A stretch of DNA of 64,000 nucleotides from Salinisphaera hydrothermalis C41B8 (GTDB lineage Bacteria > Pseudomonadota > Gammaproteobacteria > Nevskiales > Salinisphaeraceae): positions 1 through 64,000 of the forward strand of contig NZ_APNK01000012.1 of NCBI RefSeq assembly GCF_000732535.1, read 5' to 3'. Shown one piece after another: positions 1-11,140 of this stretch (position 1 is its first letter; every line of letters starts with the position of its first letter). The translations under genes and the position numbers were made by a program. The notes under the pieces are model-generated. The model did no database searches. It saw only the letters and a list, made by a program, of their open reading frames with translations, and had not been told where the DNA came from.

Positions 1-397
1 GCCGCACAATGTATTGGCTGCTGCGCGTGGACATGCGTATCAACACTCAACGATGACATAGCCCTCGGGAGCGAACTGGCTGTTCAGTCCGCGTTTAGGC
101 GGTAAAAAATACATCCGCCCGCAGCCGCGGTCAATCTTCAACTAAAGTAGCATTCGCCGTCAGCAAAGGGGGTTCGAGTCCGCTACATCGAATACCGCAA
201 ACCTTTAGAAACATATGCTTTTCGCACTCAGGCGGGGTAAGCTGCCAAGCGTGGCCCGACGCGTCGTCGACACAAAATCGATCATTCGATCAAGATACGC
301 TGCCCTTGGCCCACTCGGTTTCGTCCGCCTCGGCCCGCATCGTCGCGCCGGCATCGCCAGGCCGCGTCGGCTCGCCGTTTCCAGAAGAGTCTGCCTG
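1..397. other. Left-edge stretch without a supported gene
   Basis: I see no supported gene here. A short open frame runs off the left edge and stops near 105, and another stops near 54; either could be the tail of a gene that begins outside the window, but neither has recognisable residues. A T-arm-like string (ggttcgagtcc, near 170-182) has no cloverleaf around it. The rest is probably the leader of the mechanosensitive channel gene that follows. Confidence 0.4.
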
Positions 398-2689
398 ATG
401 TCGTTCGATGTGCTGCCCACCCGCTGCTTTGTGTCGCTGCTGCTGGTCGCACTCGTTTGCGTTGCCACGCCGGCGACGGCTCAAAGCCTGGGAGGTCTCG
501 GACTGGGCCACGACCATCAGTCCAAGGCAGCCGATAAACCCGACCCGAAGCAGCTGAAATCCTCGCTCGACGACGTCATCGGCACGCTGGAGAACGACAA
601 GAAGCGCGCCGCACTGCTCAAACAACTCAAACAGTTGCGCGCGTCTACCCAGGCCGAAGAAACCCACGAGAACCCGATCACCGGCGCGAACGGCGGATTG
701 CTCGGCGCCCTGTCGGATTCGATCAGCAATCTCAGCAAACAAGCCAGGCAAGGCGAATCGCCCTGGGATATATGGCGACGCAATGCACGCAAGGCCGCAA
801 CGAACATGCGCCAGCTCTTCGTCGGCACGCAGCAACAGGCGTTGATCAGCAATGTCGCCGAAATCGCGTTCGGCCTCGCCATGCTGACCAGCGCACTGGT
901 GGTCATGACCCTGGCCGGACGCAGCCTGTTCGCGCGGCGAGGCTGGCCGGTCAAACTACCGCCGGAACCTCGCCCGTGGATGCTCCTGGCCCATTTCTGT
1001 CGCCGCGTGACCCCCTGGGTCGTGACGTTCGCCGCGCTGCTGGCGGCGATTCACCTCATCCAGCCTGCCGCGCCGGCCAGCGCCACACTCCTGGTTCTGG
1101 TCTATGTAGGCCTGTGCGGACGACTGCTGTCGACCGTGTTCGATGTCGTGATCGCCCTGTTCACGCGCGGGCATCGTCGTGTCGCGGTTTCGATTCTGCA
1201 TGACAAGGCCCTCGGGCCGCTGTTTTTCATCGGCGCGCTGGTTGCCTTCGGCGATGCGGTCAACAGCGCACGTCTGTCCGACCTGCTCGGCACCAACCTG
1301 GCGGACTGGTTGTCGGTGGTGGCCAACATGCTTGCCGGACTGGCGAGCGGCGCACTCATCCTGCGCATACGACGCCCCGTCGAGCACCTGATCCGCAACC
1401 GATCGCTGGCCAATCGCCGCGACCGGGGCGGTTTTCGTGAACTGGTGTCGATCAGCGCCCAGCTCTGGCATGTGCCGGCGCTACTGCTGGTCACCGCCTC
1501 GCTGGCCGCCATCTTCATTACCGGCGGCCAGGCACACGCCGCGTTCGCGCGCTCCATGATCTGCACGGTGCTGCTGGTTCTCACCTTCGTCATCACCGGC
1601 ATCATCCGACGCCAGCACGAACGCGCCGCCCGCCGCCCGCGCAAGAGCCCGTACGCCGGACGATTCCGCAATCTCGGCTATACCCTCGCGCACGGCGTCG
1701 CCTGGCTGGCCTTCGCCGAGCTCTCGGTCCAGGTCTGGGGTTTTTCGTTGTTCGGCATCGGCGGCCGGGGCGCCGTCAGCGGCGAAATCGGGCGCGCGCT
1801 TCTGGGGGTCGGACTGACCATCGTACTGGCCTGGCTGGTCTGGATCGTGGTCGATACGGCCATTCACCGCGCGCTGCATGGGCGTGGTGCCCACGGCCGG
1901 CGACGCAACACCAACCGTGCCCAGACCATCACGCCGATGATCCGCAACATGGCGCTGTTCGTGATCATCGTCGTGGCCGGCATCGCGGGCCTGGCCAATC
2001 TCGGGGTGAACGTCACGCCGCTGCTGGCCGGCGCCGGCGTCATCGGCATCGCGCTGGGCTTCGGCGCCCAGAGCCTCGTGGCGGATCTGATCACCGGTAT
2101 CTTCATTCTGATCGAGGACTCGCTGGCGGTCGGTGATTTCGTCGAGATCAACGGCTTCATGGGTACCGTCGAGGGGCTGAATCTGCGTGCTGTCCGCCTG
2201 CGCGATCTCGACGGCGTCGTGCATATCACGACGTTCTCGCATATCGACGCGATCCATAACATGTCGCGCCAGTTCGGGATTGCGCTGATCAAGATCCGCA
2301 TTCCGCACGATCTGCGTATCGACGATGCCATCGAGCTGATGCGGCGCACCGCCTCGGATCTGCATCGCGATCCGTTCATGCGCGGCTTGATTCGCTCGCA
2401 TCTGGAAATGCAGGGCATCCATGAATTCGATAACGGCTGCCCGATTCTGCGCATGCGCCTGCGCACCGCGCCCGAATACCAGTGGGACGTCTCCCGGGCC
2501 TTCAACCTCGCACTCAAGCGACGGATGGAAAGCGAATACATCAACCTCGGCGCGCCGCGTATGAGTGTTTCCATGGAAGCCGGCGGTGGTGCGCGCTACG
2601 ACAAACGAGGCAAGACCAGCGAAGATAGCGACACAACGGCTACCGTCGACTGGCCGACCGACAACCAGCCCTCGCCCGATCCGGGCTGA
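398..2689 (+). CDS. MscS-family mechanosensitive channel, YbiO-like
   Basis: Predicted inner-membrane channel that opens under osmotic downshock and releases solutes. I start at the ATG at 398, which gives 763 residues and a clear cleavable signal peptide (hydrophobic run, then ATPATAQS). An in-frame ATG at 215 would bury this signal behind a basic 61-residue extension. After a charged, helical periplasmic segment with Leu/Lys heptads (about residues 30-90) come several membrane spans. The MscS pore helix and beta domain lie near residues 535-600 (GAGVIGIALGFGAQSLVADL, then VGDFVEINGFMGTVE). The large N-terminal part and signal peptide resemble E. coli YbiO more than small MscS. The C-terminal tail is hydrophilic. 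The family is secure; the subfamily is my inference. Confidence 0.88.
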   Translation: MSFDVLPTRCFVSLLLVALVCVATPATAQSLGGLGLGHDHQSKAADKPDPKQLKSSLDDVIGTLENDKKRAALLKQLKQLRASTQAEETHENPITGANGGLLGALSDSISNLSKQARQGESPWDIWRRNARKAATNMRQLFVGTQQQALISNVAEIAFGLAMLTSALVVMTLAGRSLFARRGWPVKLPPEPRPWMLLAHFCRRVTPWVVTFAALLAAIHLIQPAAPASATLLVLVYVGLCGRLLSTVFDVVIALFTRGHRRVAVSILHDKALGPLFFIGALVAFGDAVNSARLSDLLGTNLADWLSVVANMLAGLASGALILRIRRPVEHLIRNRSLANRRDRGGFRELVSISAQLWHVPALLLVTASLAAIFITGGQAHAAFARSMICTVLLVLTFVITGIIRRQHERAARRPRKSPYAGRFRNLGYTLAHGVAWLAFAELSVQVWGFSLFGIGGRGAVSGEIGRALLGVGLTIVLAWLVWIVVDTAIHRALHGRGAHGRRRNTNRAQTITPMIRNMALFVIIVVAGIAGLANLGVNVTPLLAGAGVIGIALGFGAQSLVADLITGIFILIEDSLAVGDFVEINGFMGTVEGLNLRAVRLRDLDGVVHITTFSHIDAIHNMSRQFGIALIKIRIPHDLRIDDAIELMRRTASDLHRDPFMRGLIRSHLEMQGIHEFDNGCPILRMRLRTAPEYQWDVSRAFNLALKRRMESEYINLGAPRMSVSMEAGGGARYDKRGKTSEDSDTTATVDWPTDNQPSPDPG

Positions 2690-2721
2690 TATTGAATCGG
2701 CCCGGACACGCCAACGCGCAG

Positions 2722-3360
2722 CCGTCGAACCGGGATTGTCATCTGTCGCAGATTCGAATGGGCTTCGCTCAGGCCCAAAAAAACCCGCACGTATGGCGGG
2801 TTTTCAATATTTGGTGCGCCCGGCAGGATTATTCGCCGGCTACGCCGGCTCACCCTTCGGGCCCGTGCCGCTGCGCGGCCCGGTTCGGACTCGCGCCGCG
2901 AGTCCGTCGAACCTGGCTTGTTGTCTGTCGCAGGTGCGAATGGGCTTCGTTCAGGCCCCAAAAAAAACCGCACGTATGGCGGGTTTTCGATATTTGGTGC
3001 GCCCGGCAGGATTATTCGCCGGCTACGCCGGCTCACCCTTCGGGCCCGTGCCGCTGCGCGGCCCGGTTCGGACTCGCGCCGCGAGTCCGTCGAACCTGGC
3101 TTGTTGTCTGTCGCAGGTTCGAATGGGCTTCGTTCAGGCCCCAAAAAAAACCGCACGTATGGCGGGTTTTCGATATTTGGTGCGCCCGGCAGGATTATTC
3201 GCCGGCTACGCCGGCTCACCCTTCGGGCCCGTGCCGCTGCGCGGCCCGGTTCGGGCTCGCGCCGCGAGTCCGTCGAACCTGGCTTGTTGTCTGTCGCAGG
3301 TTCGAATGGGCTTCGTTCAGGCCCCAAAAAAAACCGCACGTATGGCGGGTTTTCGATATT
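2722..3360 (-). repeat. 183-bp tandem repeat array carrying the tRNA-Arg 3' end (tyrT/rtT-like)
   Basis: Directly downstream of the tRNA-Arg (reading the minus strand) lie three complete 183-bp units, at 3178-3360, 2995-3177 and 2812-2994, plus a diverged partial unit at about 2722-2811. Each complete unit ends with the same 19 bp as the tRNA 3' end including CCA (plus-strand copies begin at 2812, 2995 and 3178; the real tRNA tail begins at 3361). By eye the three units differ at only two single bases. Each unit also contains a GC-rich 9-bp-stem hairpin (ggactcgcg/cgcgagtcc) and an oligo-T terminator. The E. coli tyrT locus has the same plan: 178-bp repeats that include 19 bp of the tRNA tail and give rise to rtT RNA. 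Small RNAs from this array are inferred, not shown. Confidence 0.85.
3325..3353 (-). terminator. Intrinsic terminator after tRNA-Arg, repeated in every 183-bp unit
   Basis: On the minus strand a short hairpin (CCGC, 7-nt loop, GCGG) is followed by eight T residues. It lies just downstream of the tRNA and recurs 183 bp apart, near 3142, 2959 and, in slightly altered form, 2776. The stem is only 4 bp plus a bulge, so readthrough into the next unit is plausible. Confidence 0.6.
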
Positions 3361-3437
3361 TGGTGCGCCCGGCAGGATTCGAACCTGCGACCTTCGGCTT
3401 CGGAGGCCGACACTCTATCCAGCTGAGCTACGGGCGC
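3361..3437 (-). tRNA. tRNA-Arg (anticodon CCG)
   Basis: The minus strand folds as a complete tRNA: acceptor GCGCCCG paired with CGGGCGC, D-arm GCTCAGCTGGATAGAG, anticodon stem TCGGC/GCCGA with loop CTCCGAA, so anticodon CCG reading the Arg codon CGG, T-arm GCAGGTTCGAATCCTGC, discriminator A and an encoded CCA. CGG is a common codon in a genome of this GC content. The repeats downstream duplicate its last 19 bases. Confidence 0.97.
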
Positions 3438-3558
3438 TTGCGAGGTGCAAAGGATACGCGGTGCGGCGGCCATCGTCCATCGGCGCACGCAACGAATTCA
3501 TGCCGGGCCGGATTGTCCGCGAAAAGACCACTCTTTCTCCGAACCCGACCGCCGAACA

Positions 3559-5571
<2,013 letters not shown>

Positions 5572-5633
5572 GATGGCGCGATTCTACCAGTCGGGACCGG
5601 CCGATCGTACGCGATCGCACCGGCTCGATGGCG

Positions 5634-7139
5634 CTAACTGCGATCGAGCTGGCGATACCCGATGGCTTCGGCGATATCCGGCGCCTCGATGCGCTCGTGG
5701 CCAGCCAGATCGGCGATCGTGCGCGCCACGCGCAGAATACGATGATAACCACGCGCCGAGAGCCCCAGGCGATCGATGGCCTGATCGATCAATCGGGCGC
5801 CGTCCGCGGCCGGCGCGCAGTAATGATCGATTTGCGCGGGTGCGAGCGCGGCGTTCGGGCCGCCGTTACGCGCCTCGGCAGTGCGCCGCGCACCACAGAC
5901 GCGCTTCTGCACCGTTTTGGAGCATTCTTCGTCCGATGCAGGCGCGGTCAGCACTTTTTTGGTGATCGGCGCTACATTCAGATGCATGTCGATGCGGTCC
6001 AGCAGCGGACCAGAGATACGCGCCCGATACCGCTCGATACGTTCGGGCGTGCAATGGCAACGTCCCGAGGCATCGCCTTGATAACCACAGGGACAGGGAT
6101 TCATGGCGGCCACCAACTGGAACGCCGCCGGAAACTCGGACTGGCGCGCCGCACGCGAAATCACGATATGGCCGGATTCCAGCGGCTCGCGCAGAACTTC
6201 CAGCACCCGGCGATCGAATTCCGGCAATTCGTCCAGAAACAGAACGCCGCGATGCGCGAGCGTGATCTCGCCCGGCCGGGGCGTCGATCCGCCGCCCACG
6301 AGCGCCACGCCCGACGCCGTGTGATGCGGTGCACGAAATGGGCGACGTCCCCACAGCGACGGATCGAAACCGCCGCCCGAGATCGACGCAATCGCCGCCA
6401 CTTCCAGCGCTTCGTCACGCGTCAGCGGCGGTAACAGGCCCACCAGACGTGACGCCAGCATGGTCTTGCCCGCCCCGGGCGGGCCGATCATGAGTAGCGA
6501 ATGACCGCCGGCCGCGGCGATTTCCAGCGCGCGCTTGGCCTGCGCCTGGCCGCGGACCTCGGCCAGATCCGGCGCGGGCGTCTGTGTCGTGTCCGGGGTC
6601 TCGGCCACCGGCGTGGCCCAGTGGGTCTCGCCGCCGGCCAGCGTCGTGGCCACATCGGCCAGATGGGTCGCGGTCCGGGCCGCGTCCTCGCCGGCCAGTG
6701 CCGCCTCGCCGCCGTTGTCGGCCGGCAGGATCAAGCGCCGCTCGACGCTGGCAGCGGCCAGCGTGGCCGGCAGCGCCCCGCGGACACCGCGCAACGCGCC
6801 GGATAGCGACAGTTCGCCCAGAAATTCGTGCCCCAACAGCGCATTGACCGGGATCTGTCCGGACGCCGCCAATATCCCCAGCGCGATCGCCAGATCGAAG
6901 CGGCCGCCTTCTTTCGGCAGATCCGCCGGGGCGAGATTCACGGTGATACGCCGCGTCGGGAACTGGTAGCCGCTATTACTGATGGCCGCCCGTACCCGGT
7001 CCTTGCTTTCCTTGACCTCGGTTTCGGGTAGGCCAACGATCGCCAGCGCCGGCAGCCCGCCGGCCAGATCGACCTCCACGGCCACCGGCGGCGCATGCAA
7101 TCCGGTCTGGGCCCGGCTATGGACCGTTGCCAGCGCCAC
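5634..7139 (-). CDS. comM: YifB/ComM-family Mg-chelatase-like AAA+ ATPase
   Basis: 501-residue AAA+ helicase of the ComM family, which in naturally competent gammaproteobacteria promotes branch migration of incoming DNA during recombination. It has an N-terminal ChlI-type domain (VGLPETEVKESKDRVRAAI, NLAPADLPKEGGRFDL), Walker A GPPGAGKT near residue 220, and a Cys-rich loop near residues 345-362 (NPCPCGYQGD then CHC). The initiation codon is GTG at 7139, chosen because the following residues (ALATVHSRAQTGLHAPPV) align with the usual ComM N-terminus. The gene is complete. ComM is also found in bacteria not known to be competent, so competence should not be assumed. Confidence 0.93.
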   Translation of the reverse strand: MALATVHSRAQTGLHAPPVAVEVDLAGGLPALAIVGLPETEVKESKDRVRAAISNSGYQFPTRRITVNLAPADLPKEGGRFDLAIALGILAASGQIPVNALLGHEFLGELSLSGALRGVRGALPATLAAASVERRLILPADNGGEAALAGEDAARTATHLADVATTLAGGETHWATPVAETPDTTQTPAPDLAEVRGQAQAKRALEIAAAGGHSLLMIGPPGAGKTMLASRLVGLLPPLTRDEALEVAAIASISGGGFDPSLWGRRPFRAPHHTASGVALVGGGSTPRPGEITLAHRGVLFLDELPEFDRRVLEVLREPLESGHIVISRAARQSEFPAAFQLVAAMNPCPCGYQGDASGRCHCTPERIERYRARISGPLLDRIDMHLNVAPITKKVLTAPASDEECSKTVQKRVCGARRTAEARNGGPNAALAPAQIDHYCAPAADGARLIDQAIDRLGLSARGYHRILRVARTIADLAGHERIEAPDIAEAIGYRQLDRS

Positions 7140-7188
7140 GATTCAGCTTTCCGGCCGCGGCCGGCTGCTCGCCATCACCATGAGCGCG

Positions 7189-7431
7189 TCAGCTTTCGTT
7201 ATCGCGCGATTCCAGCTCGGCGACCCGGTTCTCGAGTTCGCCCAGGCGCGCGCGTGCATGCGCGAGCATTTCCCGCGTGGCTTCGAATTCTTCGCGCGGC
7301 ACCAGATCCAGCTCGGCGAGCTGGCTCTGCAGCACGGCCCGGAAATTGGCCTTCAATTCCTCGCGCAGCGGCGCGACCTGGGGCGGCAGCGCATTGGCAA
7401 GACGGGCGGCCATGTCTTCGATGGAGCGCAT
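7189..7431 (-). CDS. ubiK: UbiK accessory factor for ubiquinone biosynthesis (BMFP/YqiC)
   Basis: 80-residue coiled-coil protein. UbiK binds UbiJ and lipids and assists the aerobic ubiquinone hydroxylase complex. The family features are visible: an amphipathic N-terminal helix, LDLVPREEFEATREML in the middle, and a C-terminal heptad helix (ARARLGELENRVAELE). I start at the ATG at 7431 (MRSIEDMAARL) and not at the upstream codon at 7461, because the additional ten residues are not conserved in E. coli YqiC. It lies upstream of comM on the same strand with a 49-bp gap, so co-transcription is possible, and is divergent from glnK1. Confidence 0.88.
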   Translation of the reverse strand: MRSIEDMAARLANALPPQVAPLREELKANFRAVLQSQLAELDLVPREEFEATREMLAHARARLGELENRVAELESRDNES

Positions 7432-7533
7432 ATCGGGTGTCGTTGGGGATGCGTGACGCAAGCATGCATTGATGCGTCGATACGCGCAAAGCGATCGCGA
7501 TGATCGTCACGGGCACCGGCCTCCACCAGCGCT

Positions 7534-7550
7534 TGGCACGGTGAGTGCTA
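7534..7550 (+). promoter_or_regulatory. Sigma-54 promoter for glnK1-amtB1
   Basis: TGGCACGGTGAGTGCTA has GG and GC separated by exactly 10 bases, as the -24/-12 class requires, with the full TGGCACG upstream element. It ends 85 bp before the glnK1 start. NtrC-type control under nitrogen limitation is the expected regulation for this operon; I did not find a convincing NtrC site. Confidence 0.75.
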
Positions 7551-7623
7551 GACATATCCGGCAATCGTCCGCGGCGGCGCCGAAACAGCGCGCGCCGCCA
7601 CCGGATTGCGTATTCATGCGTGA

Positions 7624-7974
<351 letters not shown>

Positions 7975-8321
7975 GCGCTCATTTTCCAACGATATCCAAG
8001 GGGCGGCGGGCCCGGAAACGGTGCTGTGCAGCCCGGGCGTTGCAAACGAGGGGAACAAGGCATGAATCGCAGCCAAGGCAGCGGGCGTCTCGATCGCAAC
8101 CATCAAATTTTTTCAAGAAAAACTTCCGGTTAAGGGATCTTTTCATACATCAAAACGCGCGGGCAGGCACGAATCGACACGCCAACTGGCACAAACCGTG
8201 CTTGAACCAAATTCGTGCAACGGTCATCGCCGGGCCGACGGCCACAGGGGACGCGATCGGATGACGAACCGTTTCGCGTCGTCGTTCATTGCCCATGCGC
8301 AGACGTCAAAAAGGTAGCCTC
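7975..8321 (+). other. Intergenic region between glnK1 and amtB1
   Basis: 347 bp without a gene. It holds the sigma-54 promoter match at 8187-8203 and about 118 bp of leader before amtB1. I see no intrinsic terminator after glnK1, so readthrough is possible. No other structure is evident. Confidence 0.6.
8187..8203 (+). promoter_or_regulatory. Sigma-54 promoter for amtB1
   Basis: TGGCACAAACCGTGCTT keeps the invariant GG and GC with a 10-base separation and the TGGCAC upstream element. It lies 119 bp before the amtB1 ATG. Together with the match before glnK1 this suggests that the channel can be induced apart from its PII partner. Confidence 0.7.
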
Positions 8322-9629
8322 ATGTCAAAACGTCGCATATTGAATTCTGCTGGTTTCGGTCTGGCCGCGCTCGCGGCACCGGGACTGGCTCTGGCCCAGG
8401 CCAGTACGCCCACGCTCAGCGCCGGCAATACGGCCTGGATGCTGACGGCCACGGCCCTGGTTCTGTTCATGACCATCCCGGGGCTGGCCCTGTTCTACGG
8501 CGGCATGGTACGCGCCAAGAACTCGCTGTCGGTGCTCATGCAGTGCTTCGCCATTTGCTGCCTGGTCACGCTGATCTGGGCGCTATGGGGTTATAGCGTG
8601 GCCTTCGGCGGCAGCGGCACGATCTGGGGCGGCCTGTCCAAGGCGTTCATGGCCGGCGTGGGCGTCGACAGCCTGTCGGGCACGATTCCCGAGACGGTGT
8701 TCTCCACCTTCCAGCTCACCTTCGCCATCATCACCCCGGCGCTGATCGTCGGCGCCTTCGTCGAGCGCATGAAGTTCTCGGCGATGCTCTGGTTCATCGG
8801 CCTGTGGGTGACCCTGGTCTACACCCCGATCGCACACTGGGTCTGGGGCGGCGGTTTCCTGGGCGGCCTCGGTGTTCAGGACTTCGCCGGCGGCACCGTG
8901 GTGCATATCAATGCGGGCGTAGCCGGTCTGGTCGCGGCCCTCATGCTGGGCAAGCGCAGCGGCTATCCGAAGACGATGATGCGCCCGCACAACCTCGGCT
9001 ACACGCTAATGGGCGCGTCGATGCTATGGGTCGGCTGGTTCGGCTTCAACGCCGGTAGTGAGCTGGCCGCCGACGGCACCGCGGGCATGGCGATGTTCGT
9101 GACCCAGCTGGCCACCGCCGTCGCGGCGCTGACTTGGATGTTCCTGGAGTGGGGCAGCCACGGCAAGCCGAGCGTGCTGGGCATCTGCTCGGGCGCGGTG
9201 GCCGGTCTGGTCGCGATCACCCCCGCGTCCGGTTTCGTTGGCCCCATGGGCTCGATCGCGGTCGGCGTGGGCGGCGGTTTCTTCGCCTTCTATGCGGTCA
9301 CCCTACTCAAGGGCAAGCTCGGCTACGACGATTCGCTCGATGCCTTCGGCGTACACGGTGTGGCCGGCATCGTCGGCGCGCTGCTGACCGGTATCTTCTC
9401 GGCCAAGAGCCTGGGCGGTGCCGGCCTGTCGGCCAACGCCGGCGGCAGCATCGTGACTCAGTTCGGCATCCAGGCCGCGGGCGTGGCGGTGACCATCGTC
9501 TATTGCGCCATCGTCACCGCGATCATCCTGGGCGTGCTCAAGGCAGTCCTGGGACTTCGCGTCGACGCCGAATCCGAGGAAGCCGGTCTCGACCTGTCGC
9601 TGCACGACGAACGAGCATACGACCTGTAA
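8322..9629 (+). CDS. amtB: Ammonium transporter AmtB (copy 1)
   Basis: 435-residue inner-membrane ammonium channel (Amt/Mep/Rh family), working as a trimer. I start at the ATG at 8322, preceded by AAGGTAG, which gives a signal peptide ending AAPGLALAQA as in E. coli AmtB; an upstream frame from 8289 would add eleven basic residues. Eleven membrane spans follow. The twin pore histidines are present in HWVWGGG (about residue 171) and VHGVAGIVG (about residue 343). The C-terminal tail (ESEEAGLDLSLHDERAYDL) is the PII-interacting segment. It is followed by a strong terminator, so amtB2 is probably a separate unit. Confidence 0.96.
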   Translation: MSKRRILNSAGFGLAALAAPGLALAQASTPTLSAGNTAWMLTATALVLFMTIPGLALFYGGMVRAKNSLSVLMQCFAICCLVTLIWALWGYSVAFGGSGTIWGGLSKAFMAGVGVDSLSGTIPETVFSTFQLTFAIITPALIVGAFVERMKFSAMLWFIGLWVTLVYTPIAHWVWGGGFLGGLGVQDFAGGTVVHINAGVAGLVAALMLGKRSGYPKTMMRPHNLGYTLMGASMLWVGWFGFNAGSELAADGTAGMAMFVTQLATAVAALTWMFLEWGSHGKPSVLGICSGAVAGLVAITPASGFVGPMGSIAVGVGGGFFAFYAVTLLKGKLGYDDSLDAFGVHGVAGIVGALLTGIFSAKSLGGAGLSANAGGSIVTQFGIQAAGVAVTIVYCAIVTAIILGVLKAVLGLRVDAESEEAGLDLSLHDERAYDL

Positions 9630-9647
9630 TTCAAACCGTATCGGTCG

Positions 9648-9676
9648 AAAAGGGCGCCTTCGGGCGCCCTTTTTTA
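9648..9676 (+). terminator. Intrinsic terminator after amtB1
   Basis: AGGGCGCC, TTCG tetraloop, GGCGCCCT: a perfect 8-bp stem followed by six T residues, 20 bp downstream of the amtB1 stop. Confidence 0.93.
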
Positions 9677-9745
9677 TGGCGGCGATTGGAGACGGGCGGA
9701 AGCCGGCGGCTATACTTCGGTGCACCGCCTGCAACCGCACCGAAA

Positions 9746-11080
9746 ATGAGCCTCATTTCGATACGTCGTCGTGCCTCGGCCCTGTTCTTGTGCATCGGCC
9801 TCGGGGTCAGCCCCACCGTTTGGGCCGCCCCGGCCACTGCCACGTTCGACAAGGCCGATACCGCCTGGATGATGATGGCCACGGCGCTGGTGCTGTTCAT
9901 GACGCTGCCGGGCCTGGCCCTGTTCTATGGCGGGCTGGTGCGCGTACGCAACGTGCTGTCGGTGCTCATGCAGTGCTTTGCGATCTGTGCCCTGTCGTCG
10001 CTGCTGTGGTTTTTCATCGGCTACAGCCTGGCGTTTTCCGGCCACGGCTGGTTCATCGGCAATCTGGATCGGATCGGTCTGGCCGGTATCACCCCGAACG
10101 ACGTGACCGGCACGATCCCGAGCTTTTTGTTCGTGCTCTACCAGATGACGTTCGCGGTGATCACCCCGGCGCTGATCATCGGCGGTTTCGCCGAGCGGTT
10201 GCGCTTTTCCGCCCTGCTCTGGTTCTCGGCGCTGTGGCTGCTGATCGTCTACATCCCGGTGGTGCACTGGATCTGGGGCGGCGGCTGGCTGGGCCAGCTC
10301 GGCATGCTCGACTTCGCCGGCGGTACCGTGGTGCATATCACCGCCGGCGTCGCAGCGCTGGTGGCCGCGATCGTGCTCGGGCCGCGCAACGGCTTCCAGA
10401 AGCGACCCATGGCGCCGCACAACCTGACCATGACGGTCTCCGGCGCCGGCATGCTCTGGGTCGGGTGGTTCGGCTTCAATGGCGGCAGCGCTCTGGCCGT
10501 GGACGGTCAGGCCGTGAGCGCGATGCTGGTCACCCATCTCGCGGCCGCGGCGGGCTGTATCGCCTGGATCTCGGCGGAATGGATCCGCTTCGGCAAGCCC
10601 AGTGTGCTCGGCATCGTGACCGGCATGGTGGCCGGCCTGGGCACGATCACGCCGGCCGCCGGCTACGTCGGTCCGGCGGCGGCTATTCTGATCGGGCTGG
10701 CCGGCGGTATCGTCTGCTTCGCCGCCACGATGTTCGTCGAACGCGTGCTGCATATCGACGATTCGCTGGACGTATTCCCGGTGCACGGTGTCGGCGGCAT
10801 GCTGGGCACGCTCGCAGCCGGCATTTTCGCCGCGACCGGCCTCGGCCCGTTGTCGGGCTACGGGCTGGCGCCCGGCATGTCGGGTATCGGTGCCCAGTTC
10901 GGCGTTCAGCTGCTCGGGGTGGTGACGGTGCTGGTCTATACCGCCGTACTGACCTGGGGGCTGCTCAAGCTCGTCGACAAGCTGGTCGGCCTGCGTATCG
11001 GTCCGGACGATGAAGATATCGGCCTGGATATCACCGAACACGAAGAACGCGGCTATGATCTGCAAAGCACCGGCATGTAG
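9746..11080 (+). CDS. amtB: Ammonium transporter AmtB (copy 2)
   Basis: 444-residue second Amt protein, clearly homologous to its neighbour along the whole length (shared TAWM.TATALVLFMT, LSVLMQCFAICCL-type pore helices). It has its own signal peptide (LGVSPTVWAAPATA) and both pore histidines (VHWIWGGG near 172, VHGVGGML near 345), and ends in a PII-binding tail (EDIGLDITEHEERGYDL). The ATG at 9746 is in frame with a much longer upstream opening that overlaps amtB1 and must be rejected. Sequence divergence from amtB1 indicates an old duplication, not a recent one. Its PII partner follows 60 bp downstream, so amtB2-glnK2 is a likely operon. Confidence 0.95.
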   Translation: MSLISIRRRASALFLCIGLGVSPTVWAAPATATFDKADTAWMMMATALVLFMTLPGLALFYGGLVRVRNVLSVLMQCFAICALSSLLWFFIGYSLAFSGHGWFIGNLDRIGLAGITPNDVTGTIPSFLFVLYQMTFAVITPALIIGGFAERLRFSALLWFSALWLLIVYIPVVHWIWGGGWLGQLGMLDFAGGTVVHITAGVAALVAAIVLGPRNGFQKRPMAPHNLTMTVSGAGMLWVGWFGFNGGSALAVDGQAVSAMLVTHLAAAAGCIAWISAEWIRFGKPSVLGIVTGMVAGLGTITPAAGYVGPAAAILIGLAGGIVCFAATMFVERVLHIDDSLDVFPVHGVGGMLGTLAAGIFAATGLGPLSGYGLAPGMSGIGAQFGVQLLGVVTVLVYTAVLTWGLLKLVDKLVGLRIGPDDEDIGLDITEHEERGYDLQSTGM

Positions 11081-11140
11081 ACTCACCGAGCGCTATCCGA
11101 AGCTTTTATTGCAGGCATTCGCGCCAGAGGAGAACACGAG

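Noticed and set aside
160-200. T-arm-like sequence (ggttcgagtcc) suggesting a tRNA or attachment-site remnant
   Set aside because: No acceptor stem, anticodon arm or CCA can be paired around it; a single T-arm-like string is not enough.
9718-9734. Sigma-54-like CGGTGCACCGCCTGCAA before amtB2
   Set aside because: GG/GC spacing is right but the -24 element is poor and the predicted transcript would begin at the start codon itself.
9710-11086. 458-codon minus-strand open frame opposite amtB2
   Set aside because: Its residues (His, Asp, Gln and Arg rich with no hydrophobic core) are those of an antisense frame in GC-rich DNA; amtB2 is unambiguous.
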